The position numbers were made by a program, and so were the translations under genes. Positions 26,730 to 34,089 of a stretch of DNA of 64,000 nt are shown in pieces. Every line of letters starts with the position of its first letter. Position 1 is the stretch's first letter. The DNA comes from an uncultured Chitinophagaceae bacterium (GTDB lineage: Bacteria > Bacteroidota > Bacteroidia > Chitinophagales > Chitinophagaceae). The notes beneath the pieces were generated by a model. The model saw nothing but the letters and a program-made list of their open reading frames with translations. It did not search any database and had not been told where the DNA came from. The stretch is taken from the NCBI GenBank assembly GCA_903870685.1, contig CAIQDX010000049.1, positions 1 through 64,000 of the forward strand, in the 5' to 3' direction.

Positions 26730-28724
26730 TTATTTCTTTGTTGTACTGTCTTCTTTTGGCAGATTAGTGCCTAAACTGTAACTGATAGGTACATTGCTTC
26801 CTGCGGGTGACACTCTTACATACCCCTGCATTTCCTGATGCAATGCACTGCAAAAATCTGTACAATAGATAGGTATAATACCCACTCTGTCCGGTGTCCA
26901 TTTCAATGTTTGTGTTTCACCAGGCATGATCAGCAATTCTGCATTACCGGCTGCTTTCACAGCAAAGCCATGCGGCACATCCCAATCCTGTTCAAGATTG
27001 GTGATATGGAAATAAACTTCATCACCGAGTTTGATACCTTCAATATTATCTGGTGAGAAGTGTGAACGAATAGCAGTCATATAAACATGCACTTTATTTC
27101 CTTCTCTCACCACTTTGGTTGTGCTTTCTCCTTTAGAAACATATTTATTTGTGTTCTCGTCGATCTTAAAGAATTTCACAGAATTATTCTTGATCACATC
27201 AGCCGCAACAGCTTGTGCATAATGCGGTTCGCCAATAGTTGGGAAGTCTAAAATCAATTGCATTTTATCGCCACTGATATCATACAACTGTGCACTTTGT
27301 GCTAATTCAGGACCTGTTGGCAAATAACGGTCTTTTGTGATCTTGTTGTATGCGATCAGGTATTTCGCATTTGGCTTTTTGGTATCTCCGCCCGGTACAC
27401 ATAAATGACCAACAGAATAATAGGTAGGCGCTCTGTCCAGCACTTTCAGATCTTTGATATTCCATTTCACCACTTCAGATGAAACGAAGAATGATGTATA
27501 AGCATTCCCTTTACCATCAAACTCTGTGTGTAAAGGTCCGAGACCCGGTTTCTTTACCTCACCGTATAAAGCAGATTCATATTTGATGATCGGAATACCA
27601 TCATAATCGCCGATATAATCTTTAGCAGCAATGGCTTTCTGTATCTTATCAAAACTGAAAACAGGAATCAATGCAGCAAGTTTACCGCTACCTACAATGT
27701 ATTCTCCGGTTGGATCAACATCGCAACCATGCGGTGATTTAGGGCAAGGAATAAAATAGCAAATATCTTTCAGCTCTTTTGTATCCAGAACAGTTACTTC
27801 TGTTTTAATTTCAGAAGTAGCAGTATGTGTTTTTTCGTCATACACATTATGCGCATATTTTACAGATTGCTTTCTTCCTTTACCTGCTTTCAAATATTCT
27901 TCTGCTTTCTTCCAGTTTACAGCCATGATAAAATCTTTATCATTCTGTGAAGCATTTACTTCCAATAAAGTATTGGCTCTTTCTGTATTATAGCAGGAGA
28001 AGAAAAACCACCCATGAGATTTTTCTTTACCGGAATGACTAAGGTCAAAATTTACACCGGGACATTGCAGTTGAAATGCAATATCCATTTTACCATTGCC
28101 TTTATCAACACTGATAAAACTGATGGTGCCTTTAAAATTTTTCTTGTACGTATTAATAGGAACATCGCCATTGGCATCATCAGGAGGTACACTGAATCTA
28201 GTGCCGGCTACAATATATTCTGTGTTTTCGGTAATGAAAGGAGAAGAGTGATTACCTGCACTATTGGGCAATTCAATGATCTCGGAAGTATGAAAAGTAG
28301 TGAGATCAACTCTTGCTACACGGGGTGTATTGTTGGCATTGGCAAATATCCAGCGACCATCGATCTCTCCATTTGTTTGAGAAAGGTCCAAATGGTGTTG
28401 ATCATCCCATGGAATAAAACCATGTGATGTGTTCAGCATCGGTTTTGTTTCTTCACTAAAGCCATATCCATTTTCAGGATTAATGGAAAATATTGGAACC
28501 ACTTTTAAAAGCCTTCCACTGGGTAATCCGTACACACTCATTTGTCCGCTGAAACCACCGGAAACAAAATTGTAGAACTCATCGTATTTACCGGGAGCAA
28601 CATAAACTTTGGCTGCCGCATCAGCACTTACAGCATTACCTGCATTTTTGGGTTTACAGGCAATGAAGCCTGTTACTAATGCAACTGCTATCAATGCCAT
28701 TGCACTTAACTTATAATTTCTCAT
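26730..28724 (-). CDS. nosZ: nitrous oxide reductase, clade II-like
   Basis: Terminal reductase of N2O respiration (N2O to N2), 664 residues. The N-terminus is a Sec-type signal with a lipobox (LVTGFIACKPK, Cys 23) rather than a Tat motif, which fits clade II. The beta-propeller holds CuZ histidine motifs FIPWDDQHHLDLS, PKSPHGCDVDP, GPLHTEFDGKG and IGEPHYAQAV. The C-terminal cupredoxin holds the CuA site CTDFCSALHQEM. I start at 28724; an in-frame upstream ATG at 28829 would place the signal peptide at position 36 and overlap the cytochrome gene. No nosR gene is present, so electrons probably arrive through the cytochrome c encoded upstream. Confidence 0.96.
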   Translation of the reverse strand: MRNYKLSAMALIAVALVTGFIACKPKNAGNAVSADAAAKVYVAPGKYDEFYNFVSGGFSGQMSVYGLPSGRLLKVVPIFSINPENGYGFSEETKPMLNTSHGFIPWDDQHHLDLSQTNGEIDGRWIFANANNTPRVARVDLTTFHTSEIIELPNSAGNHSSPFITENTEYIVAGTRFSVPPDDANGDVPINTYKKNFKGTISFISVDKGNGKMDIAFQLQCPGVNFDLSHSGKEKSHGWFFFSCYNTERANTLLEVNASQNDKDFIMAVNWKKAEEYLKAGKGRKQSVKYAHNVYDEKTHTATSEIKTEVTVLDTKELKDICYFIPCPKSPHGCDVDPTGEYIVGSGKLAALIPVFSFDKIQKAIAAKDYIGDYDGIPIIKYESALYGEVKKPGLGPLHTEFDGKGNAYTSFFVSSEVVKWNIKDLKVLDRAPTYYSVGHLCVPGGDTKKPNAKYLIAYNKITKDRYLPTGPELAQSAQLYDISGDKMQLILDFPTIGEPHYAQAVAADVIKNNSVKFFKIDENTNKYVSKGESTTKVVREGNKVHVYMTAIRSHFSPDNIEGIKLGDEVYFHITNLEQDWDVPHGFAVKAAGNAELLIMPGETQTLKWTPDRVGIIPIYCTDFCSALHQEMQGYVRVSPAGSNVPISYSLGTNLPKEDSTTKK

Positions 28725-28773
28725 ATTGGTTGTTTTGGGTTTATGAAAAACGAAATGTTTTTTTATTCTATGG

Positions 28774-29241
28774 TTATTTGATACCATCATTTTTGCGCAT
28801 GAATTCATAAATTCCTCTGGCATCTTCATCGCTTACATTCTGATTGGGCATCCTCACCAAACAGATCTCCAGAAGCGCTTGTGCTTTGGGATCTTTATTC
28901 AGCATAGCATCTGTATTGGTAACAAAATTCATGATCCATTCTGCAGAATGCCTTTTGGTAACTCCTGTCCATCCCGGACCTACTAACTTTTCTCCTGTCA
29001 ATTTGTGGCAGGCGCTGCATTTTACTGTATATACTTTTGTACCGGCCTCCAGCATTTTTGCATCAAGGCCAGATGCAACGTCTACTTTTGTAAACTTTCC
29101 CTCGCCTCTTTGAGGATCATAAGACGGATTATCGTTAGCTGTTGCTTCACTTCCCGGCGCTTTCGCAGACGATCCGCCATTTTGATTTCCACAAGCATAG
29201 GCAGTAACCACTACCAAAATCATTACCAGAACTTTTTTCAT
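28774..29241 (-). CDS. lipoprotein cytochrome c, first gene of the nos operon
   Basis: Class I monoheme cytochrome c of 155 residues. Lipoprotein signal with Cys 17 (MILVVVTAYACGNQ), a disordered linker to about 55, then a heme domain with CSACH and the distal methionine in LVRMPNQNVSDED. It probably donates electrons to NosZ in the periplasm. The ATG at 29241 gives a proper signal; an in-frame ATG at 29274 overlaps the inferred -7 element. A Crp/Fnr-type box lies 63 bases upstream of the start, at 29304-29317. The nosZ start follows its stop by 49 bases. Confidence 0.9.
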   Translation of the reverse strand: MKKVLVMILVVVTAYACGNQNGGSSAKAPGSEATANDNPSYDPQRGEGKFTKVDVASGLDAKMLEAGTKVYTVKCSACHKLTGEKLVGPGWTGVTKRHSAEWIMNFVTNTDAMLNKDPKAQALLEICLVRMPNQNVSDEDARGIYEFMRKNDGIK

Positions 29242-29303
29242 GCGACTATATTTTTTATTTATAATTGATTGCACAAGATTAGCTAACCCCCATTCGGCAT
29301 TTT

Positions 29304-29317
29304 ATGCGTGTAATCAT
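29304..29317 (-). promoter_or_regulatory. Crp/Fnr-type box of the nos operon
   Basis: ATGATTACACGCAT on the minus strand: one perfect half-site ATGAT, a 4-base spacer and a weaker second half. The first nine bases are identical to the box at 30081. The centre lies 36.5 bases upstream of the last base of a -7-like TAATCTTG (29281-29274). Confidence 0.65.
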
Positions 29318-29398
29318 AACCGGGAAAGAAAAATATTAATGTTTATAACACCAATGAAGGGCATTACCGGTAAGCCTTTAATCGTAGGAAACTAAAAC

Positions 29399-29412
29399 AT
29401 GACCATTATCAT
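29399..29412 (+). promoter_or_regulatory. Crp/Fnr-type box before the regulator gene
   Basis: ATGACCATTATCAT: ATGAC-N4-ATCAT, one mismatch from a perfect inverted repeat. It lies in the 234-base divergent region between the nos operon and the crp-family gene. Its centre is 55.5 bases upstream of the end of a TAACTTTA -7-like element (29454-29461), a more distant placement than at the other three promoters. Confidence 0.6.
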
Positions 29413-29475
29413 GAATAAGGTCTTGTATAAAAAATAGATTCGTTCAATCTTCATAACTTTAATTACTTTATTCTC

Positions 29476-30078
29476 ATGACTGAGATGATTGATATTGATA
29501 CTTTACTTGCCTGGGGCGCCGCTTATAAAAAAGTTGCCGCCGGGGAAATTCTTTACAAAGAAGGAAATCAATGTTCATTTTACTATCAATTAGTCAGTGG
29601 TAGTATCAGATGGGTAAATATTGATGATGAAGGGAAAGAATTTATTCAAACTATTGTTGAACCAGGCGAATGTTTTGGCGAAATGCCCTTGTTTGATGAT
29701 GGCCAATATGCTGCTACAGCGATCGCCGATGAAGACGCGGTCGTTATCAGATTATCAAAACCAACATTCCTGCAACTACTGAAAGAAAATTTCGATATCC
29801 ATTTTTCATTCAGTAAGCAATTGGCAAAGAGATTGAGGTTTAAATTTCTGATCCTTAAATCAATTGCCTATCATGCCCCCGAAGCAAGAATAGCTGCACT
29901 GATAAATTATCTCAAAAAAGAAAATAAGAATTTCTGTCCTAAATGCAATCAGTTACAACTTACACGTCAACAAATAGCTGATATGACAGGGTTAAGGGTA
30001 GAAACAGTGATCCGAGCTATGCGTCACATGCATGAAAAAGGTGAACTTGTGATAGACAAAGGCAAAGTATATTGTTAG
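29476..30078 (+). CDS. Crp/Fnr family transcriptional regulator
   Basis: DNA-binding regulator of 200 residues: an N-terminal cyclic-nucleotide-like sensor domain (about 10-120, with PGECFGEMPLFDDGQYAATA), a dimerisation helix, and a C-terminal winged helix (LTRQQIADMTGLRVETVIRA). The recognition helix keeps the Glu and Arg of Fnr (ETVIR versus ETISR) but has Ile for Ser. The four N-terminal cysteines of an Fe-S Fnr are absent, so a heme/NO (Dnr-like) or other signal is more likely. It lies between the nos operon and the NO-related genes, and Fnr-like boxes precede all of these units, including its own. Confidence 0.93.
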   Translation: MTEMIDIDTLLAWGAAYKKVAAGEILYKEGNQCSFYYQLVSGSIRWVNIDDEGKEFIQTIVEPGECFGEMPLFDDGQYAATAIADEDAVVIRLSKPTFLQLLKENFDIHFSFSKQLAKRLRFKFLILKSIAYHAPEARIAALINYLKKENKNFCPKCNQLQLTRQQIADMTGLRVETVIRAMRHMHEKGELVIDKGKVYC

Positions 30079-30079
30079 C

Positions 30080-30095
30080 TATGATTACAATCATA
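30080..30095 (+). promoter_or_regulatory. Crp/Fnr-type box before the membrane protein gene
   Basis: TATGATTACAATCATA, a perfect 7-bp inverted repeat around 2 bases (ATGAT-N4-ATCAT core). It starts just after the stop of the regulator gene. Its centre is 35.5 bases upstream of the end of a TAATTTG -7-like element (30117-30123). Confidence 0.75.
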
Positions 30096-30139
30096 TAGTC
30101 TGTATTTAGCTGTTTCTAATTTGCGACCAAATAAACAGC

Positions 30140-31366
30140 ATGAATGTTTCTCTGCGAAATTGGTTGAGAATTTCAATCTTTAATTTACTGCTTGTAGCCT
30201 CTATCGGAGTTATTCTTCGGTATAAAATTGCATTTTCACTCCCTTTTATAGATCAGAAACATTTATTACATGGTCATTCGCATTTTGCTTTTTCCGGTTG
30301 GATCACACAGGCATTGATGGTTTTGTTGGTTCATCATCTTTCAAAATATAAAGGCGAAATTGTCTTTAAACAATACCGAACACTTTTATTCGGAAATCTC
30401 TTTACAGCTTATGGCATGTTACTCAGTTTCCCTTTGCAGGGTTATGGACTTATTTCAATCAGCTTTTCTACATTGTCGATTATCAATTCCTATTTTTTCG
30501 CAATAAAATTCTGGAAGGATTTAAATGAGGTTAAACATAAGCAAATCAGTTTTCTATGGTATAAGGCGGCTTTACTGTTTAATGTCATTTCATCGTTGGG
30601 AGCTTTTTCACTCGCATATATAATGGCTGCCAAGATCACGAATCAAAATTTTCAATTAGCCGCTGTTTATTTTTTCCTGCATTTTCAATATAATGGTTGG
30701 TTCTTCTTTGCAGGTATGGGTTTATTGTTTTCACAATTAGAAAGAATCGATGCAATCAAAAAAGAATTAAGCATTATTTTCTGGCTATTTAGTATAGCCT
30801 GCCCGCCGGCTTATTTTTTATCTGCATTGTGGATGCCCATCCCATTTTTTATCTATTGCTTTGTTGTGATTGCTGCAATTGCACAATTGATCGGCTGGCT
30901 TTTTTTAGTTAAGCTCATGCGAAAGAATATAATCACCCTAAAGTTGTTTTTTTTTGATCAGGGAAGATGGTTATTAATGCTTTCGGGAATTGCACTTTCG
31001 ATAAAATTAATACTGCAACTGGTTTCTACTGTTCCCTCACTAAGTCAGTTGGCATTTGGATTCAGGCCCATTGTAATAGGCTATCTGCACCTTGTTTTAC
31101 TGGGTGTGACGAGCATTTTTATTATAGGCTATATTCTTTCGCTAGAATTATTATCTGTCGGCAAAGACTTCATGAAAGGCCTTTTCCTATTTATTTCAGG
31201 TATTATTATTAATGAGTTGTTTTTGATGTTACAGGGGGTTGCAGGGCTTGCTTATACGGGCATTCCGTTTATCAATGAAATATTGTTCTGTATAGCCTTG
31301 ATCATGTTCAGTGGCATTTTGATCATGAATGTGCAACTATGCCATTTTAAAAACAAGGTCAGATGA
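30140..31366 (+). CDS. polytopic membrane protein with heme-oxidase-like histidines
   Basis: A 408-residue integral membrane protein with about 12 helices; I do not recognise a named family. A conserved-looking segment LLHGHSHFAFSGWITQAL (about 42-59) and two later helices with histidines, FLHFQYNGWFFFAGMG (about 174-189) and GYLHLVLLGVTSIFIIG, recall heme-ligand positions of heme-copper oxidase subunit I. The CuB signature HPEVY is absent, so it is not a functional oxidase. Its own Fnr-type box and place between the regulator and RIC suggest a role in NO or N2O metabolism, such as NO tolerance. That role is inference. NnrS is an alternative, but its motifs are not evident. Confidence 0.6.
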   Translation: MNVSLRNWLRISIFNLLLVASIGVILRYKIAFSLPFIDQKHLLHGHSHFAFSGWITQALMVLLVHHLSKYKGEIVFKQYRTLLFGNLFTAYGMLLSFPLQGYGLISISFSTLSIINSYFFAIKFWKDLNEVKHKQISFLWYKAALLFNVISSLGAFSLAYIMAAKITNQNFQLAAVYFFLHFQYNGWFFFAGMGLLFSQLERIDAIKKELSIIFWLFSIACPPAYFLSALWMPIPFFIYCFVVIAAIAQLIGWLFLVKLMRKNIITLKLFFFDQGRWLLMLSGIALSIKLILQLVSTVPSLSQLAFGFRPIVIGYLHLVLLGVTSIFIIGYILSLELLSVGKDFMKGLFLFISGIIINELFLMLQGVAGLAYTGIPFINEILFCIALIMFSGILIMNVQLCHFKNKVR

Positions 31367-31385
31367 TCCAATTATTTATTGCAAG

Positions 31386-31399
31386 ATGATTTGAATCAT
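31386..31399 (+). promoter_or_regulatory. Crp/Fnr-type box before the RIC gene
   Basis: ATGATTTGAATCAT, a perfect ATGATT / AATCAT inverted repeat. Its centre is 36.5 bases upstream of the end of a CAACTTTG -7-like element (31422-31429), the same geometry as at the nos operon. Confidence 0.75.
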
Positions 31400-31445
31400 A
31401 AGCTTCAAAAAATAGTCATAGCAACTTTGCTAAAAATTAAACATC

Positions 31446-32153
31446 ATGGAAAATATCAAAGAACAAACATTAAAGAGTATAGCATTAGAACATCATGAAG
31501 TGATCCCTGTTCTGGAGAAATATAGTCTTGATTTTTGCTGTCGAGGTAGTAAAACATTAACTGAAGTATGCATTGAAAAAGATCTCGACATCAGCAGCAT
31601 CATTACAGAAATGCAGCAAACTGCTCCGGTAAAAGCGCAAATGCCCTTTACTGAAATGACTGCGGAACAGCTGATCTCATTTATTCTGATCCATCATCAT
31701 TTTTACGTAAAGAATTCCATCCCTACTATTTATAACCATATAGAAAAAGTAGTGATAAAACATGGCGACAAATATCCAAATATGCAGCAGGTATTGCAAT
31801 TGTTTGCAGCCGTTCGTGAAGAGTTATTACCACATATGCAAAAAGAAGAAATGATCCTCTTTCCTAGAATTAAAGAATTAGTTGCTTCTGTTGAAAATAA
31901 AGATCATCGGACATTTGTCCCTGGCTTTATAGACGGCCTCGTTATGGTAATGGAAACCGAACACGATAATGCCGGTCAGTTAATGTTTGCTATCAGGGAT
32001 CTTACCAATCATTATACAGCCCCTGAAACTGCATGCACAACACATAAGGTTTGTCTGGAAGAATTAAAAGCTTTTGAGGAAGACCTGCATCAGCATGTGC
32101 ATATAGAAAATAATATTCTTTTTCCAATGGCTAAAAAGATGATGGAACTATAG
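31446..32153 (+). CDS. iron-sulfur cluster repair di-iron protein (RIC/ScdA family)
   Basis: Cytoplasmic di-iron protein of 235 residues that restores Fe-S clusters damaged by NO or peroxide. The N-terminal ScdA_N domain has the expected double cysteine LEKYSLDFCCRGSKTL (about 24-39). The C-terminal hemerythrin-like domain has the iron ligands in ILIHHHFYVKNSIP, LLPHMQKEEMILFPRI, METEHDNAGQL and LHQHVHIENNILFP. Induction by NO is typical for the family. Here it has its own Fnr-type box, and a hairpin terminator follows. Confidence 0.95.
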   Translation: MENIKEQTLKSIALEHHEVIPVLEKYSLDFCCRGSKTLTEVCIEKDLDISSIITEMQQTAPVKAQMPFTEMTAEQLISFILIHHHFYVKNSIPTIYNHIEKVVIKHGDKYPNMQQVLQLFAAVREELLPHMQKEEMILFPRIKELVASVENKDHRTFVPGFIDGLVMVMETEHDNAGQLMFAIRDLTNHYTAPETACTTHKVCLEELKAFEEDLHQHVHIENNILFPMAKKMMEL

Positions 32154-32179
32154 TTTTAATATTAGTATATTATTTACTG

Positions 32180-32210
32180 AAAAGCTGCAAGTTTCTTGTA
32201 GCTTTTTCTT
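32180..32210 (+). terminator. terminator of the RIC gene
   Basis: Stem AAAAGCTGCAAG / CTTGTAGCTTTT with a TTT loop and one mismatch, followed by T-rich sequence, about 27 bases past the stop codon. Confidence 0.82.
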
Positions 32211-32510
32211 TGCCGAGTGAAGCTTTGATTCTCAAACAAACGTTCCTTTTGTGAGACTCATGATCATGCAATCCATTATTGTGTAAAAACTACTTCTACA
32301 AATAAACCATAATTCCCAAAAAAACGTCCCATAAATCAAAGTCCCATAAACTCAACATCGAACGTTTATTTGGGAATTAATTCCTGTGGACGATCTACGA
32401 AGGATTTTGAATTATTCTATCAAAGAGTTATGATGCGTAAGATTATATACCAACTATCTTTTACCATGTTAACCAATCAAAACTTGGCGTAAACCTGGCG
32501 TGTTCATCTC
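32211..32510 (+). other. 300-base non-coding stretch between the nos block and the tRNA
   Basis: No gene supported on either strand. It contains a direct repeat GTCCCATAAA (two copies about 18 bases apart near 32327-32355). No integrase gene or fragment can be recognised, although the position at the 3' side of a tRNA is a common integration target. Confidence 0.5.
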
Positions 32511-32550
32511 TAAAATAAAAAACCACCTACAAATTTTCATTGTAAGTGGT
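32511..32550 (-). terminator. terminator of tRNA(CAT)
   Basis: 11-position stem with one mismatch, ACCACCTACAA (32522-32532) and TTGTAAGTGGT (32540-32550). On the minus strand it is followed by a TTTTTTATTTTA tract. It lies 23 bases after the tRNA 3' end. Confidence 0.82.
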
Positions 32551-32572
32551 TCATTATCAATCCCACTTTGAG

Positions 32573-32646
32573 TGGGCCCACCAGGGCATGATCCTGGGAC
32601 CCCCTGATTATGAGTCAGGTGCTCTAACCAACTGAGCTATAGGCCC
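32573..32646 (-). tRNA. tRNA with anticodon CAT, probably tRNA-Ile2
   Basis: 74-base cloverleaf on the minus strand with acceptor GGGCCTA / TGGGCCC, discriminator A, D arm AGCTCAGTTGGTTAGAGCA, anticodon stem CCTGA / TCAGG and loop CTCATAA. CAT can be Met or lysidine-modified Ile. The acceptor pairs C4-G69 and C5-G68 match the TilS determinants known from E. coli tRNA-Ile2, so Ile2 is favoured. The T loop is ATCATGC, not the usual TTCRANY: positions 54 and 58 are exchanged (A54, T58). CCA is not encoded. It is followed by its own terminator. Confidence 0.9.
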
Positions 32647-33077
32647 TGAGTTTTTTTACTCATGAGGCGCAAAAGTATGTAAATAAAGCTCATTTTGAAA
32701 AGAACTGCTTTTACTTTTTTTATTAACTCCCCTATCTTGTTTCTGCTATTCCATTTCTTATTTGTTTTCATGATGCAACCCACTATAAAGTATAGATTCG
32801 CCTATTTTAACTTAGGCGTTCTTGCTGTTCTCTGCAATACTTGCTTATACTTTTATTGTTATTAAACCCACATTATTCACACATTACTCCCACAACAACC
32901 CACAATATTGTAGATAATTGTGGGTTTTATATATAGTTAATATGGGTTTATTATAAAGCTATTATGGAAGAGAAATAGAGCATCCGGGTAGAATGGCAAG
33001 CCAACCTGGACTAATAAATGCAGTGAAATTGCAGATTATCGCATTTTAATCTAGATCTTCCTATTAATTTTGTTTAT
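32647..33077 (+). other. 431-base non-coding stretch right of the tRNA
   Basis: No gene seen. It holds a stem-loop AACCCACAAT (32897-32906) / ATTGTGGGTT (32917-32926) followed by TTATATAT, which could be an orphan terminator. A TAATTTTG-type -7 element lies at about 33064-33071, just before the HAD hydrolase gene. Confidence 0.5.
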
Positions 33078-33692
33078 ATGAGCAGTATTAAAAATATCAT
33101 TTTCGATTTGGGCGGTGTTTTCATGAACCTCGATTATAATAAAATGGAGCGTTCTTTTATTGATTTGGGAATTGAAAATTTTTCTGAATTGTTCACCCAA
33201 CATCATTCATCGCCTTTGTTCGAAGATTTAGAAACAGGTAAAATTTCTGATGAAATATTTTATGATGGACTACGCAAAATTGCTAATGTGAATTTATCGA
33301 ACACACAAATTCGGGATGCATGGAATGCAATCCTGCTCGACTTTCCAATTGAACGAATCGATTGGCTCACTGAAATAAAGAAGAAGTATAACATCTATTT
33401 ATTTTCGAACACCAATCAAATTCATTACGACGCATTTATTAAGACCTTTAGAAAACAAACAGGAGTTAAAGACTTCAATCAATATTTTATTAAAGCTTAT
33501 TATTCGCACGAATTAGGATTACGCAAACCTTACAAAGAATCATATCAAAAAATAATTGACGAACAAAAACTTATTTCAGCAGAAACTTTATTTATAGACG
33601 ATACTTCAAAAAATATTGAGGGTGCAAAAGAAGTTGGTTTGCAAACTATTCATTTGTTAGCCCCAATGACAGTATTAGATCTTAAATTATGA
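33078..33692 (+). CDS. HAD superfamily hydrolase (YihX-like)
   Basis: Cytoplasmic phosphatase-type protein of 204 residues. Motif I is IIFDLGGVFMNLDY (about 7-20), with DLGGV replacing the classical DxD as in YihX-like members. Motif II is LFSNTNQ; the lysine motif is in LGLRKPYKESY; motif III is TLFIDDTSKNIEGAK. A short helical cap at about 20-85 makes it a subfamily IA-type enzyme. Substrate unknown, perhaps sugar phosphates. Monocistronic and convergent with the small membrane protein gene. Confidence 0.88.
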   Translation: MSSIKNIIFDLGGVFMNLDYNKMERSFIDLGIENFSELFTQHHSSPLFEDLETGKISDEIFYDGLRKIANVNLSNTQIRDAWNAILLDFPIERIDWLTEIKKKYNIYLFSNTNQIHYDAFIKTFRKQTGVKDFNQYFIKAYYSHELGLRKPYKESYQKIIDEQKLISAETLFIDDTSKNIEGAKEVGLQTIHLLAPMTVLDLKL

Positions 33693-33701
33693 TGCAATAA
33701 A

Positions 33702-33923
33702 TTATTTCACTTCTTCGTAATCAATATAATCGTCTTTGTTTGGCGCAGTAGTAGATTTTGTTTGAGATGCAGTGTGCTGCTGCGTTTGCTCTTGCTGTGT
33801 TTGCTGCATTTCTTTTATTTTATCCTGCATTTGTGAAGCAGCTTTACTTACAGGAACAACTAATTCAAATATAAATTTGTAAATGAGATAAATAATAATT
33901 CCCCAGATGATAAGCTTAATCAT
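33702..33923 (-). CDS. small DUF4834-like membrane protein
   Basis: 73-residue protein with one N-terminal membrane helix (MIKLIIWGIIIYLIYKFIFE), then a short coiled-coil, Gln-rich stretch (about 35-55) and an acidic tail DDYIDYEEVK. It resembles the DUF4834 family found in Bacteroidota. The start at 33923 places the helix at the terminus; an in-frame ATG at 33950 would add nine residues. Function unknown. It is divergent from the rimP operon. Confidence 0.7.
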   Translation of the reverse strand: MIKLIIWGIIIYLIYKFIFELVVPVSKAASQMQDKIKEMQQTQQEQTQQHTASQTKSTTAPNKDDYIDYEEVK

Positions 33924-34051
33924 AGAAACAAAGGTAAAGCGTGCAAACATTTGTTTGCTTGAGATTTTGTTAAATGGTTAATGATTTTTTTCAATCATAA
34001 ATTTGGAACATAACTCTTCATTGCATTACATTTGCAGCGGACAAAGAATAA

Positions 34052-34079
34052 AAGAAGGGAACGAATTCGTTCCCTTCTT
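34052..34079 (+). promoter_or_regulatory. perfect 28-bp palindrome in front of rimP
   Basis: Perfect inverted repeat of 14-base arms (left arm AAGAAGGGAACGAA) with no spacer, ending 10 bases before the rimP start codon and followed by CTTTATACC. In RNA it forms a long hairpin directly upstream of the start, which could attenuate transcription or affect translation of the rimP-nusA-infB operon. Confidence 0.7.
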
Positions 34080-34089
34080 CTTTATACCT

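Noticed and set aside
28725-28829. Longer nosZ start at 28829
   Set aside because: It would overlap the cytochrome c gene and bury the signal peptide behind 35 residues.
32211-32572. Integrase gene or fragment beside the tRNA
   Set aside because: No frame with tyrosine recombinase motifs on either strand.
32573-32646. Elongator tRNA-Met
   Set aside because: The anticodon CAT allows it, but the acceptor pairs C4-G69 and C5-G68 favour tRNA-Ile2. The call stays tentative.
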